DNA of 35,549 nt. Origin: Oscillospiraceae bacterium (lineage in GTDB: Bacteria > Bacillota > Clostridia > Oscillospirales > Oscillospiraceae). Of this stretch, positions 1 through 7,448 are shown piece by piece. The notes beneath the pieces are model-generated. The model was not told where the DNA came from, did not search any database, and saw nothing but the letters and a program-made list of their open reading frames with translations. The position numbers were made by a program, and so were the translations under genes. Every line of letters starts with the position of its first letter. Position 1 is the first letter of the stretch. The DNA lies in NCBI GenBank assembly GCA_016292255.1, contig JAEEZZ010000145.1, positions 1-35,549 on the forward strand. Reading direction: 5' to 3'.

Positions 1-75
1 ACTTATCCTACCTTCTATGCAGTCCTGTGCAATCTGTATCTTTTCTTCTGGTGTTATTGTTTTTCTTCGTGACAT
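1..75 (-). CDS. IS3-type transposase OrfA, N-terminal fragment running off the window
   Basis: The 25 visible codons read MSRRKTITPEEKIQIAQDC and onward, which resembles the helix-turn-helix start of IS3-family OrfA proteins that bind the element's ends. A ribosome binding site (GGGGGAG) lies just upstream of the ATG at 75. The gene continues beyond base 1, so its completeness cannot be judged. Its codons (AGA, ATA, AAA) are much more AT-rich than those of the neighbouring genes, which fits a mobile gene acquired from elsewhere. The family call rests on a short N-terminus and is moderately sure. Confidence 0.6.
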   Translation of the reverse strand, partial: MSRRKTITPEEKIQIAQDCIEGRIS

Positions 76-141
76 GATAATGCTCCCCCTATGATGACAG
101 TGATTTGTTATTTCACTGTCTCTCATAGAGGGAGCATATCA
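76..141 (-). mobile_element. Left end of the IS3-type element with a nested hairpin
   Basis: Bases 80-94 (ATGCTCCCCCTATGA) pair with 123-137 with one mismatch, and inside them GACAGTGA (96-103) pairs with TCACTGTC (113-120). Together they form a long two-part stem-loop between the transposase start and the probable element boundary near 141. Beyond that the sequence becomes host-like, 36 bases before the stop of the zinc-ribbon gene. The exact boundary and any target duplication cannot be fixed because the other end lies outside the window. Confidence 0.5.
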
Positions 142-177
142 TCTTCCGCAGCGGGATCTTTTTGTGGATCGGGATCG

Positions 178-1221
178 CTATTCGCCCTGCCTCTGCTTGA
201 CGCCGGTGCAGAACCGGCCCAGCAGCAGGGAGCCGAAGATCAGCGTCAGCCCCAGGACGCACAGGGGCAGGTAAAGCATCAGGAGCATCGTGGTCGTTTT
301 CTCCGTCAGCAGCGTGTAGGCGCTGACGCCGAGCCAGATCACGCCTCTGAGGAAGCTGAACGCCGCCACGGGCGGGATCTTCCAGCGCGTGGGCTCGTCA
401 AAGCGGAGCATTCCGCCGGCCATGGAGAACACCGCTGTCAGCATGGTGAAGCGGATCGTGTCGAACACAAAGATCACGACCAAAACCACCATCCGCAGAT
501 TGTTTTCCCCGAGGAACCTGGCGATCACATGGGAAAGGCCGATGTGCATTCCCGCGCCGGAGCCGGCCAGCCCGATGGAATAGAAGAGGGTGTTGGAGAA
601 ATCAACATCCAGCAGCATCAGCGCCATCCCGGCGGCTGAAATGACGGCAAGCAGCAGGAAAAGCTTCCGGCCCACACGGGCGAAGGACAGAAAGCTGTTG
701 AACCAGCCCACGTCGTAGTTGGGCTTCTTGCGGCTGTGGGCCGAGCAGAAAAGCGACCACATGGAAACCGACAGCCACAGCGCCATGCCGATGTGGATAA
801 AGCAGGAGATCAGAAAGATCGTACGGCCGATCTTGTCATTGGAAAAGTAGGAGTCGAAGTTGTTGGCCAGGAGCTTCTGGGTAGTGCCGAGGCTGGCTGC
901 GCCGAGGGTGAAGCCGATCCCGCCGGCGTACAGGGTCGCCAGGATGGAACAAAAGAGCATCAACGGCGATTTTGCCAGCTTCCGAATGAACCTGGCCACC
1001 GGCAGCTCGCTGTCGTCAGCTGTTTCGTCGCTCCAGCGGGCGAACTCGTCCACCCACTGGCTGTCATTGCCGCGATCCGGCGCATTGCCGGGAAAGGGGC
1101 GGCCCCGATCAGGCTCCTGCGACCGGGTCTGGGCGTCAGCCTGCGGCGCGGCGGAATGAACCGTACCGCAAAAGGGGCATCTCTCCCCCGTCGTTTCGCC
1201 GCCGCAGTTGGGACATATCAT
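178..1221 (-). CDS. Zinc-ribbon polytopic membrane protein (paralogue 1)
   Basis: This 347-residue protein starts with a zinc ribbon of two CxxC knuckles (MICPNCGG, then CPFCG at about residues 15-19). An acidic, disordered-looking linker runs to about residue 80. At least six hydrophobic segments follow, beginning SPLMLFCSILATLY, and the protein ends in a basic tail, VKQRQGE. The ATG at 1221 has an AGGAGAG site upstream. Only 25 bases separate it from the upstream paralogue's stop, so the two are probably cotranscribed. The cytoplasmic zinc ribbon with a membrane domain is clear, but the function is unknown. Similar zinc-ribbon-plus-membrane proteins are common in Clostridia and usually uncharacterised. 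Confidence 0.85.
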   Translation of the reverse strand: MICPNCGGETTGERCPFCGTVHSAAPQADAQTRSQEPDRGRPFPGNAPDRGNDSQWVDEFARWSDETADDSELPVARFIRKLAKSPLMLFCSILATLYAGGIGFTLGAASLGTTQKLLANNFDSYFSNDKIGRTIFLISCFIHIGMALWLSVSMWSLFCSAHSRKKPNYDVGWFNSFLSFARVGRKLFLLLAVISAAGMALMLLDVDFSNTLFYSIGLAGSGAGMHIGLSHVIARFLGENNLRMVVLVVIFVFDTIRFTMLTAVFSMAGGMLRFDEPTRWKIPPVAAFSFLRGVIWLGVSAYTLLTEKTTTMLLMLYLPLCVLGLTLIFGSLLLGRFCTGVKQRQGE

Positions 1222-1246
1222 AGATGGAATCTCTCCTATTCAAGCG

Positions 1247-2377
1247 TCAGTTGGGGTTGTACTGCATGACACCCTTCCGAACCCCGAGGCGCCGCATGGC
1301 GGAGCGGAATTGGAACAGAGTGATGGCAAAGCAAAGGGTGGATACAGCGCTCACGATCGTGATGATCCCGTAGAAGATCGCAAGGGTCTTGTTCATGTTC
1401 AACAGTGCCATGGTTTCCCGCAGCTCCGCAAAAACACGGATGCCGTTGATCACGCCGCCCACTGCGGCGAGGATCGTGAACACGCCCACGAAGACGGAGA
1501 CCCGGTCGTCCGGCATTCCCGTGCGGATGACCCGCTTGGCCGTATTGATGCTCTTGATGATCTTGGCCATGTAGATCAACCCCAGGATCACGACCAGGAT
1601 CATCACGCCCAGGAAGATATAGAGGAAGGTTCGCGGGTCGCTGCTGACGGAGGGGAACTGATAGCCGGCGCGGACCAGAATGTTGTTGAGCTGATTGACG
1701 GAGGTCTGGAAGAATTCGCTGTATTTCTTGGAGGCGATGAGCATGATCATCAGCACCACAATGAGCACCAGCGCGAGGCTCACAAACACCAGACCGATGA
1801 TGTAGATCACCTTGAAGAAGGTCAGCCCGCCGGTACCTATGCGCTCTTTGGTCTTATTGGCGGCGGAGGCAAAGATGCTCCAAAGGGCGGTCACGGTCGC
1901 CACGGACAGCAGGATGCTCAGGAAGGTGCCCACGATATTGCCGATGATCTGGCCCTGCATGGAGCTTCTCTTGTAGTAATCCAGGTAGTCAAAATAGATC
2001 CCCAGATTTTTGATGTTTATGTAGGTGGAAAACAGGAAGCCGACTGTGTAGAGCAGCAGCGCCAAAAGAAACGCGGGAGAAGTGGCCACCTTGCGGAGCG
2101 CCTGAATGGCCGGGGACTGACCGAGCGCGCCGGCGGGAGCGCCCTGATAGGGGGTCGCCGGCCGGTTGGGCATATAGCCCTGGTTGGGGGCATATCCCGG
2201 ATTTTGGTTCTGGTTGTAGGCAAAGCCGGGGTTGTACGGTTGGTTGGACGCGTATTCCCGGTTCTGCTGGTTGACCGGATTGGCTGCCTGGGGCGCGGCG
2301 GCTTCCGTGTTCAGCTTAGCGCCGCAGAAGGGACAGAATTTACCCGAGGTCTCTCGACCGCATTGTGGACAAATCAT
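1247..2377 (-). CDS. Zinc-ribbon polytopic membrane protein (paralogue 2)
   Basis: This 376-residue protein begins MICPQCGRETSGKFCPFCG, a four-cysteine zinc ribbon. A linker rich in Asn, Gln, Pro, Tyr and Gly runs to about residue 100 (repeated N-P-G-Y/F-A-type units), followed by about six membrane segments. The start at 2377 is chosen over an upstream in-frame ATG at 2437 because AAGGAGG lies 9 bases before it and the paralogues start in the same way. The upstream ATG also falls inside the promoter. It is the first gene of a likely two-gene unit with paralogue 1. Function unknown. The linker composition suggests self-association or an unstructured tether. Confidence 0.87.
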   Translation of the reverse strand: MICPQCGRETSGKFCPFCGAKLNTEAAAPQAANPVNQQNREYASNQPYNPGFAYNQNQNPGYAPNQGYMPNRPATPYQGAPAGALGQSPAIQALRKVATSPAFLLALLLYTVGFLFSTYINIKNLGIYFDYLDYYKRSSMQGQIIGNIVGTFLSILLSVATVTALWSIFASAANKTKERIGTGGLTFFKVIYIIGLVFVSLALVLIVVLMIMLIASKKYSEFFQTSVNQLNNILVRAGYQFPSVSSDPRTFLYIFLGVMILVVILGLIYMAKIIKSINTAKRVIRTGMPDDRVSVFVGVFTILAAVGGVINGIRVFAELRETMALLNMNKTLAIFYGIITIVSAVSTLCFAITLFQFRSAMRRLGVRKGVMQYNPN

Positions 2378-2408
2378 TCCTGATTTCCTCCTTTTCTTGG
2401 ATAATTCG

Positions 2409-2437
2409 ATTATATATGTATTTTTTTCGCTTGTCAA
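2409..2437 (-). promoter_or_regulatory. Perfect-consensus SigmaA promoter of zinc-ribbon paralogue 2
   Basis: On the minus strand TTGACA (2432-2437) and TATAAT (2409-2414) are separated by exactly 17 bases, and the start codon is at 2377. Both hexamers match consensus completely. Confidence 0.85.
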
Positions 2438-2524
2438 TGATCTTCCGCGATATTAGTGGATAATTCTTCAACTCGATGCATGGATATCAGATGCCGCGCC
2501 GCAGACGGCGGGTTCCGGCCCGGG

Positions 2525-3685
2525 TCATTCGCCCTGAAGCCGGCGGATCCCGGCGGCGTCCCGGAACAGGAGCACGGAGAGCAGGCACGACGCAAGCCCC
2601 GTGACCAGGAACGAGCTGATCTGCAGGATGCCGTCAAATTGGAAGTGATCTCCGTATTCCGCCAGCATATAGATCCCGCCCGCAAGGAGCACCAGGCCCC
2701 GGAGAAGGGTCAGCACGGCTGCCGGGACCACCCGCCTCTGCTGGGGGCCGCCGTAGCGAAGCATCCGAACGGAGGTGGCGCACACGGTGGTGAGCAGGGA
2801 GCTTCTGGCCGCGGCCAGGAGCAGCAGGCCGCTGAGGAAGGCCAGGGTCAGCGTGGTATGCTTGGTGAACAGCACCGTGACGGCCTGGAATCCGGCGTGG
2901 GTCGCGCAGCTCAGCGTCAGAGACAGGGTCCCGTAGGAAAAGCTGTTGGTTTCGACCTCCACAATATCCATCGCCAGGGAGAGCATCGCGGCAAAGGCGG
3001 GCAGGAAGAGGAGCAAGCCCCGGATGCGGGTATAGCTCTTGCAGAACTGCAGCCCGGAGCAGCTCATGGCAAGCCTGTACCGCCCCACCGCCGACCCGAT
3101 AAGCCTCCACACCGCGGCCAGCAGCCAGGCCGCCATGATCGCATGGGCGAAGGCGGTGACAATGCTGATGATGTTGGCGATCTTCTGGGCGGTGCTGTAA
3201 TACTTGTAGTGATCTCCGATCTCCCCGATCAGATGTACGATCTCCTTGCCGCAGAGATAGCACATACTCAGCGCATAAAGGCTGGCCAGAATGGCGCAGA
3301 TCAGCATGATCGTCGAGCCTGCCAGCCGCATCAGAAGCTGCCCGCCGGGGGACTGCCCTGTCGCCCAGGCAGGAATGTCCTGATAAACGCCCGTCTCCTG
3401 CCTGCCCGGATTGTAGCCCTGGCTCGGCACATAGCCCGGGAAAGCATACTGGCCGGGGGCGCTGCCCTGCCGGAAGCTCTGCTGGGCGTTGATCTGCCGG
3501 TAGACGTGCTCCCGATTCTGGGGATATTCCAGGCTTTGCCTGTCATTCCGGTTTTGGGCACGGCGACGGCGGGAAGGCCTGCCCTGCCCGGTCCCGGGGT
3601 CGGAAGCGGGCTGCGCGCTCAGTCTTGTGCCGCAGCCGGGGCAAAAATTTCCTGTGGCCTGGCGGCCGCAGTTCGGACAAGTCAT
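2525..3685 (-). CDS. Zinc-ribbon polytopic membrane protein (paralogue 3)
   Basis: This 386-residue protein starts MTCPNCGRQATGNFCPGCG, a four-cysteine zinc ribbon. A Gln/Pro/Gly/Tyr-rich linker runs to about residue 115, followed by about six membrane segments. It ends RRLQGE, close to the tail of paralogue 1 (KQRQGE), so 1 and 3 are closer to each other than either is to 2. AGGAGGAGAT precedes the ATG at 3685. It has its own promoter and a 147-base gap before paralogue 2, so it can be transcribed independently. Function unknown. A cytoplasmic zinc ribbon tethered to a membrane domain suggests a sensing or scaffolding role, but that is inference only. Confidence 0.87.
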   Translation of the reverse strand: MTCPNCGRQATGNFCPGCGTRLSAQPASDPGTGQGRPSRRRRAQNRNDRQSLEYPQNREHVYRQINAQQSFRQGSAPGQYAFPGYVPSQGYNPGRQETGVYQDIPAWATGQSPGGQLLMRLAGSTIMLICAILASLYALSMCYLCGKEIVHLIGEIGDHYKYYSTAQKIANIISIVTAFAHAIMAAWLLAAVWRLIGSAVGRYRLAMSCSGLQFCKSYTRIRGLLLFLPAFAAMLSLAMDIVEVETNSFSYGTLSLTLSCATHAGFQAVTVLFTKHTTLTLAFLSGLLLLAAARSSLLTTVCATSVRMLRYGGPQQRRVVPAAVLTLLRGLVLLAGGIYMLAEYGDHFQFDGILQISSFLVTGLASCLLSVLLFRDAAGIRRLQGE

Positions 3686-3718
3686 GCCTGGATCTCCTCC
3701 TTTGTTTCAGATACTTTC

Positions 3719-3747
3719 ATTATAGGGAATGCCCTCCCGATTGTCAA
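3719..3747 (-). promoter_or_regulatory. Perfect-consensus SigmaA promoter of zinc-ribbon paralogue 3
   Basis: TTGACA (3742-3747) and TATAAT (3719-3724) on the minus strand have a 17-base spacer. The promoter is back-to-back with the ribU riboswitch promoter, 20 bases away on the other strand. Confidence 0.85.
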
Positions 3748-3766
3748 CAACTCCCGGAAAAAACAC

Positions 3767-3795
3767 TTGCATTTATCCAAGTTCCATTGTATAAT
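3767..3795 (+). promoter_or_regulatory. SigmaA promoter driving the FMN riboswitch and ribU
   Basis: TTGCAT (3767-3772), a 17-base spacer and TATAAT (3790-3795) lie about 25 bases before the first riboswitch helix. Confidence 0.8.
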
Positions 3796-3818
3796 ACTCC
3801 AGAACTGAATCCAGTATT

Positions 3819-3925
3819 TCTTCAGGGCAGGGTGCGATTCCCGACCGGCGGTGAGAGCCCGCGAGCCTTTGGGCAGACCCGGTGGAACTCCGGAGCCGAC
3901 AGTACAGTCTGGATGGAAGAAGAAG
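3819..3925 (+). ncRNA. FMN riboswitch (RFN element)
   Basis: The conserved RFN blocks are all present in order: CAGGGCAGGGTG, CCCGACCGGCGGT, GAGCCCGCGAGC, GCAGACCCGGTG, AACTCCGGAGCCGACAG and TACAGTCTGGATG. This RNA binds flavin mononucleotide and, in Firmicutes, switches off downstream riboflavin genes. Here it precedes ribU, so high FMN should reduce riboflavin uptake. The terminator hairpin after it (3949-3982) supports transcriptional control. Confidence 0.95.
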
Positions 3926-3948
3926 CTGTTCATTGCACGTCAATGGGT

Positions 3949-3982
3949 ATGCCTGAAGATCTACCGTCTTCAGGCATTCTTT
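3949..3982 (+). terminator. Riboswitch-controlled intrinsic terminator upstream of ribU
   Basis: ATGCCTGAAGA (3949-3959) pairs perfectly with TCTTCAGGCAT (3967-3977) around a 7-base loop, followed by TCTTT. It lies between the FMN aptamer and the ribU ribosome binding site, the usual place for the expression platform. Confidence 0.85.
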
Positions 3983-3999
3983 ACACGGAGGTAATCAAA

Positions 4000-4698
4000 T
4001 TGAGAGCAACAACGCAGTTTATCCTGATCTGTTTTTCCGTCGTGGCAGGGCTGCTGCTCCTGGCCGGTCTGTATGAGCACTTTTTCTGCAAGGACCGGCT
4101 GCGGCTGTCCTCGTCCAAGTACATCACCACGGTAGCTGTTTCCGCCGCCCTGGCGGGGCTGCTCATGCTGCTGGAGCTTCCCCTGGTGTTCCTGGCCCCG
4201 GATTTCTACAAGGTCGATCTTTCGGAGCTGCCGGTGCTGATCTGCTCCTTCTACCTGGGGCCGGTGGCAGGCATTCTGACCGAGTTCCTGAAAATCATGA
4301 TCAAGCTGGTGCTGAAGCCGTCCACCACCGCTTTCGTGGGCGAGCTGGCGAACTTCTCCATCGGCTGCGCCATCGTCCTGCCCGCGTCCATGATCTATCA
4401 CCGCATCCGGACGAAGGGCGGCGCTGTGGCGGGGATGATCGTCGGCACCCTGGTCATGGCAATCTTCGGCAGTCTGTTCAACGCGGTCTACCTGCTGCCC
4501 GCCTACTCCGAAATGTACCACTGGCCCCTGCAGGCCATCGTGGCCAAGGGAACGGAGATCAACAGCCACATCACCGGCGTCTATTCCTTCGTTCTGCTGG
4601 CGGTTGCGCCGCTGAATCTGATCAAGGGTACGGTGGTCAGCATTCTGACCTTCCTGCTCTACAAGCGCATCCGGCCCATCATGTTCAAGCGAAGCTGA
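4000..4698 (+). CDS. ribU: Riboflavin transporter RibU, ECF S component
   Basis: This 232-residue membrane protein is the substrate-binding S component of an energy-coupling-factor transporter that imports riboflavin. The FMN riboswitch directly upstream and the conserved run VLICSFYLGPVAGILTEFLK, then FVGELANF, support RibU. About six hydrophobic helices are visible. The start is the TTG at 4000, with GGAGGT 7 bases upstream (3987-3992); no ATG is well placed. An extra N-terminal helix precedes the core, slightly longer than is typical. The ECF energising components are not in the window, which is normal because they are shared by several S components. A strong terminator follows. Confidence 0.92.
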   Translation: MRATTQFILICFSVVAGLLLLAGLYEHFFCKDRLRLSSSKYITTVAVSAALAGLLMLLELPLVFLAPDFYKVDLSELPVLICSFYLGPVAGILTEFLKIMIKLVLKPSTTAFVGELANFSIGCAIVLPASMIYHRIRTKGGAVAGMIVGTLVMAIFGSLFNAVYLLPAYSEMYHWPLQAIVAKGTEINSHITGVYSFVLLAVAPLNLIKGTVVSILTFLLYKRIRPIMFKRS

Positions 4699-4707
4699 AT
4701 ACACAAC

Positions 4708-4743
4708 AAAAACAGCGTGCGGTTTCCGGCCGCACGCTGTTTT
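4708..4743. terminator. Bidirectional terminator between ribU and argS
   Basis: AACAGCGTGCGG pairs with CCGCACGCTGTT around a 7-base loop, with an A run on one side and a T run on the other. It can therefore serve the convergent genes ribU and argS. Confidence 0.9.
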
Positions 4744-4751
4744 GCTGTTTG

Positions 4752-6506
4752 TTACATTTTCTCCGGGGCCTCGAAGCCCAGCAGATCGATGCAGGTCTCC
4801 AGGACCCGCTTGGTGAGGCCGATCAGGGCGATATAGCCCTTCTGCTTTTCGGCGTCCTCCTCGGTGAGGATGCGGGTCTCGTGGTAGAACTTGTTGGCGA
4901 AGCCCGCCAGCTCGTAGATATAGGCGCAGATGGCGTTGGGGGCGCAGTCCCGGTAGGCCAGCTCCAGGGCGTCGGGCAGCCGGGTCAGAGCCAGCATCAG
5001 ATCCTTGGCCTCCGGGGTCTCCGGGGCCGTGATGGGCAGCTCCTCCCAGGCGCCGTAGCGGCCCAGGATGGACTTAATCCGCACGATGGTGTAAAGGATA
5101 TAGGGGCCGGTGTTGCCCTCGAAGGCCGCAAAGCGATCCATGTCAAAGATATAGTCCTTGGTGGGGGCGTTCATCAGATCGCCGTATTTCAGCGCGGCCA
5201 GGGCGATCTTGGCGGTGGTGTCGGCCACGTCGTCGCCGGTGACCAGCGTGTTCTCCTCCACCTTGGCCCGGACGAAGTCGGTGATCTCGTTGGTCAGGGT
5301 CTCCAGCCGCATTGCGCCGCCCGCGCGGGTCTTGAAGGGCTTGCCGTCCTTGCCGTTCATGGTGCCGTAGCCAATGTGGCGCAGCTCTGTCTCCGGCTGC
5401 ACCAGGCCCGCCTTCCGGGCGGCCCGGAAGACCTGCTCGAAGTGGAGGCTCTGGCGCTTGTCCACCACATAGAGGATGCGGTCGGGCTTCCAGGTCTCCA
5501 TCCGCTGGCGGATGGTGGCCAGGTCGGTGGTGGCGTAGAGGGTAGCGCCGTCGGACTTCATAATGATGCAGGGCGGCACCTCCTTGGTGTCTGTGGGCTC
5601 CTGCACCTCGATGACCTGAGCGCCCTCGCTCTCCACCAGCAGGCCGCTCTGCCGCATCTCCTCCAGCATGGGGGGGATGTAGGGCTGGGCGTCGCTCTCT
5701 CCCAGCCAGACCTCAAAGCTGACCCCCAGCTTGTCGTAGTTCTTCCGCAGATCCGCCTTGGAGACAGCCATAATGTGTTTCCAGAGGGCCATATAGCCGG
5801 GTCTTCCCTGCTGGAGCTCGTAGGTGGCGTCGTGGGCTCTGCGGGCAAAGGCCTCGTCCTCCTTGGAGCGGGCGGAGGCGGCAGGATAGATCCGTTCCAG
5901 ATCCGAGATGGTAAAGGGAGGCTCCGCGGGGTATTCGCCGGTGTAGGCCTCGTCAAAGTAGCACAGCTCCGGCTGCTGATCCTGCAGGGCGGCGATCACC
6001 AGGCCCATTTGCAGGCCCCAGTCTCCCAGATGGGTGTCGCCCACGGTCTCGTTGCCGAAGAAGTGCTGGATCCGCTTGATGCTCTCGCCGATGATGGCAG
6101 AGCGCAGATGGCCGATGTGCAGGGGCTTGGCCACGTTGGCGCCGCCGTAGTCCACCACCACGGTGCCCGCCTTGGGATCCCGGGCCACGCCGAAGCGGGG
6201 CGCGGTGCGGGTCTGCTCCAGGTATTTTGCCAGGAAGGCCGGAGCCAGCCGCAGATTCAGAAAGCCCGGCGCAGCGGCCTGCACCTCGGAGAAGGCCGCG
6301 TCGTCTCTCAGCTGTACGGCCACGTCGTTCGCGATCTGGATGGGGGCCTTGTGATAGGCCTTGGCCGCGGGCATGGCGCCGTTGCACTGGTATTCGCACA
6401 GGTCGGGGCGGTTGGAGACCGTCACCCGCCCGTAGGAGGATTCATACCCGGCCGCCAAAAACGCGGAGCTTACGTGTTCGGAAATAATCGTGAGTAGTTT
6501 GTCCAT
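4752..6506 (-). CDS. argS: Arginyl-tRNA synthetase
   Basis: This 584-residue class I synthetase attaches arginine to tRNA-Arg. The HIGH motif is at residues 130-133 in NVAKPLHIGHLRSAI. The N-terminal tRNA-recognition domain has the conserved RPDL and QCNGAM segments. The C-terminal anticodon-binding domain ends with the family-typical LGFEAPEKM. The KMSK-type loop is degenerate (around GKPFKTRAGG), as is common in this enzyme. The start at 6506 is within 35 bases of a TATAAT box. It is a stand-alone gene bounded by a terminator. A tRNA substrate gene, tRNA-Arg(ACG), lies at 15341-15417. Confidence 0.97.
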   Translation of the reverse strand: MDKLLTIISEHVSSAFLAAGYESSYGRVTVSNRPDLCEYQCNGAMPAAKAYHKAPIQIANDVAVQLRDDAAFSEVQAAAPGFLNLRLAPAFLAKYLEQTRTAPRFGVARDPKAGTVVVDYGGANVAKPLHIGHLRSAIIGESIKRIQHFFGNETVGDTHLGDWGLQMGLVIAALQDQQPELCYFDEAYTGEYPAEPPFTISDLERIYPAASARSKEDEAFARRAHDATYELQQGRPGYMALWKHIMAVSKADLRKNYDKLGVSFEVWLGESDAQPYIPPMLEEMRQSGLLVESEGAQVIEVQEPTDTKEVPPCIIMKSDGATLYATTDLATIRQRMETWKPDRILYVVDKRQSLHFEQVFRAARKAGLVQPETELRHIGYGTMNGKDGKPFKTRAGGAMRLETLTNEITDFVRAKVEENTLVTGDDVADTTAKIALAALKYGDLMNAPTKDYIFDMDRFAAFEGNTGPYILYTIVRIKSILGRYGAWEELPITAPETPEAKDLMLALTRLPDALELAYRDCAPNAICAYIYELAGFANKFYHETRILTEEDAEKQKGYIALIGLTKRVLETCIDLLGFEAPEKM

Positions 6507-6538
6507 TTATATCACCCGGTTTTCGAAATTTACAATAT

Positions 6539-6567
6539 ATTATAGCAGAAAGCCGGGGAAAAGTAAA
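6539..6567 (-). promoter_or_regulatory. SigmaA-type promoter of argS
   Basis: TTTACT (6562-6567), a 17-base spacer and TATAAT (6539-6544) on the minus strand precede the argS start at 6506. Confidence 0.65.
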
Positions 6568-6573
6568 GGATTT

Positions 6574-6623
6574 TATAGCAGCCTTGCATTGCCTTCTCTA
6601 TAGCAGCCTTGCATTGCCTTCCC
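6574..6623. repeat. Two tandem copies of a 25-base sequence
   Basis: TATAGCAGCCTTGCATTGCC plus five more bases occurs at 6574-6598 and again at 6599-6623. The core AGCAGCCTTGC also occurs at the 3' end of spmB (6789-6799), on the far side of the adjacent inverted-repeat element, so the copies may derive from that gene end by insertion or slippage. Confidence 0.8.
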
Positions 6624-6782
6624 CCTGGGGGGAAGGTGGCATCCGGCGTCTCACGGAAGCCGGATGACGGATGAGGGGGTGTCTCGATGAACGGACGCCA
6701 TCGACGAAGCACTCAGGGCAACCGGCTCCACCTCATCCGCCCCAGTGTGCGCACTGGGGCACCTTCCCCTCAAGGGGAAGGC
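6616..6782. mobile_element. MITE-like inverted-repeat element with nested hairpins
   Basis: The left end (GCCTTCCCCCTGGGGGGAAGG, 6616-6636) and the right end (CCTTCCCCTCAAGGGGAAGG, in 6762-6781) are inverted copies and are each a hairpin. Inside, GGATGAGG and CCTCATCC also pair, and CCCCAGTGTGCGCACTGGGG (6740-6759) is a further palindrome. No open reading frame of its own is credible. From memory, elements with this GGAAGGTG...GGATGAGG plan are common between genes in gut Clostridia. It sits between argS and spmB. Confidence 0.75.
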
Positions 6783-6785
6783 TTG

Positions 6786-7292
6786 TCACAGCAGCCTTGC
6801 CGTCAGGGCCGCGGCGGCGAAGCCGGTCAGATCCGCGATCAGGGCGGCAGGGATGGCGTAGCGGGTCTTCTTGACCCCTGCGGCAGCAAAGTACACCGAG
6901 ATGGTATAGAAGGTCGTCTCGGTGCTGCCCAGCATGATCGCGGCGGTGCGGCCGATGAGGGAGTCCGGCCCGTGGGCTGCCATCAGCTCCGCTCCCAACG
7001 CCAGGGCGGCGCTGCCCGACAGGGGGCGGATCAGCACCAGGGGCAGGGTCTCCGGCGGCAGGCCCAGCCAGGCCGCCGCAGGCCGCAAAAAACAGGTCAG
7101 CGCCTCCATGGCCCCGCTGGCGCGCAGCAGCTCCACCGCCGTCAGCAGCATCACCAGGGCGGGCAGGATGGTCTTGACCAGCTCCAGCCCCCGCCTCCCG
7201 CCCTCCAGCAGGGCGTCGTACACATTCGCCCCCCGGCCCAGGGCCAGACCGGAAACCGCAAGCAGCAGGGCCGGGATCAGATATGCTGTCAT
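6786..7292 (-). CDS. spmB: Spore maturation protein B
   Basis: This 168-residue membrane protein belongs to the nucleoside-recognition (Gate) family. With SpmA it is needed for spore core dehydration and heat resistance. Recognisable segments are LVKTILPALVMLLTAVE, the IRPLSGSAALALG loop and GSTETTFYTISVYF, all typical of SpmB. The start at 7292 is preferred to an ATG seven codons earlier because AGGAAG is correctly spaced from it. In Bacillus, spmA and spmB are adjacent and transcribed in the mother cell. The same order is kept here, but an inverted-repeat element now separates the two genes. Confidence 0.93.
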   Translation of the reverse strand: MTAYLIPALLLAVSGLALGRGANVYDALLEGGRRGLELVKTILPALVMLLTAVELLRASGAMEALTCFLRPAAAWLGLPPETLPLVLIRPLSGSAALALGAELMAAHGPDSLIGRTAAIMLGSTETTFYTISVYFAAAGVKKTRYAIPAALIADLTGFAAAALTARLL

Positions 7293-7313
7293 ATCGCCGC
7301 TTCCTTTCCGCAT

Positions 7314-7448
7314 CGAAACGCAAAACGAAAAACAGAAAACGAAAAACTAAGGTATTTTTCAATTCTTCGAATTGAAAAATCATTTTATTTCGTCCCGCAG
7401 GGACACCTCAATTTTTCGTTTTGCGTTCTACGTTTTTCGTTTTTCTCA
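7314..7448. mobile_element. Heptamer-armed inverted-repeat element between spmA and spmB
   Basis: The left arm (7314-7352) is a run of 7-base units such as CAAAACG, AAAAACA, GAAAACG and AAAAACT. The right arm (7406-7448) is the inverted counterpart, with units ATTTTTC, GTTTTGC, GTTCTAC and GTTTTTC. Between them is a palindrome, TTTTTCAATTC with GAATTGAAAAA. The spmA stop codon lies inside the element, so its tail is encoded by it. No protein of its own is encoded. Confidence 0.75.

Noticed and set aside
2377-2437. Longer start for zinc-ribbon paralogue 2
   Set aside because: The upstream ATG overlaps the -35 box and has no ribosome binding site; the zinc ribbon starts at the inner ATG as in the paralogues.
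6507-6567. T-box leader for argS
   Set aside because: The space is only about 30 bases from the -10 to the start codon and lacks the T-box sequence.
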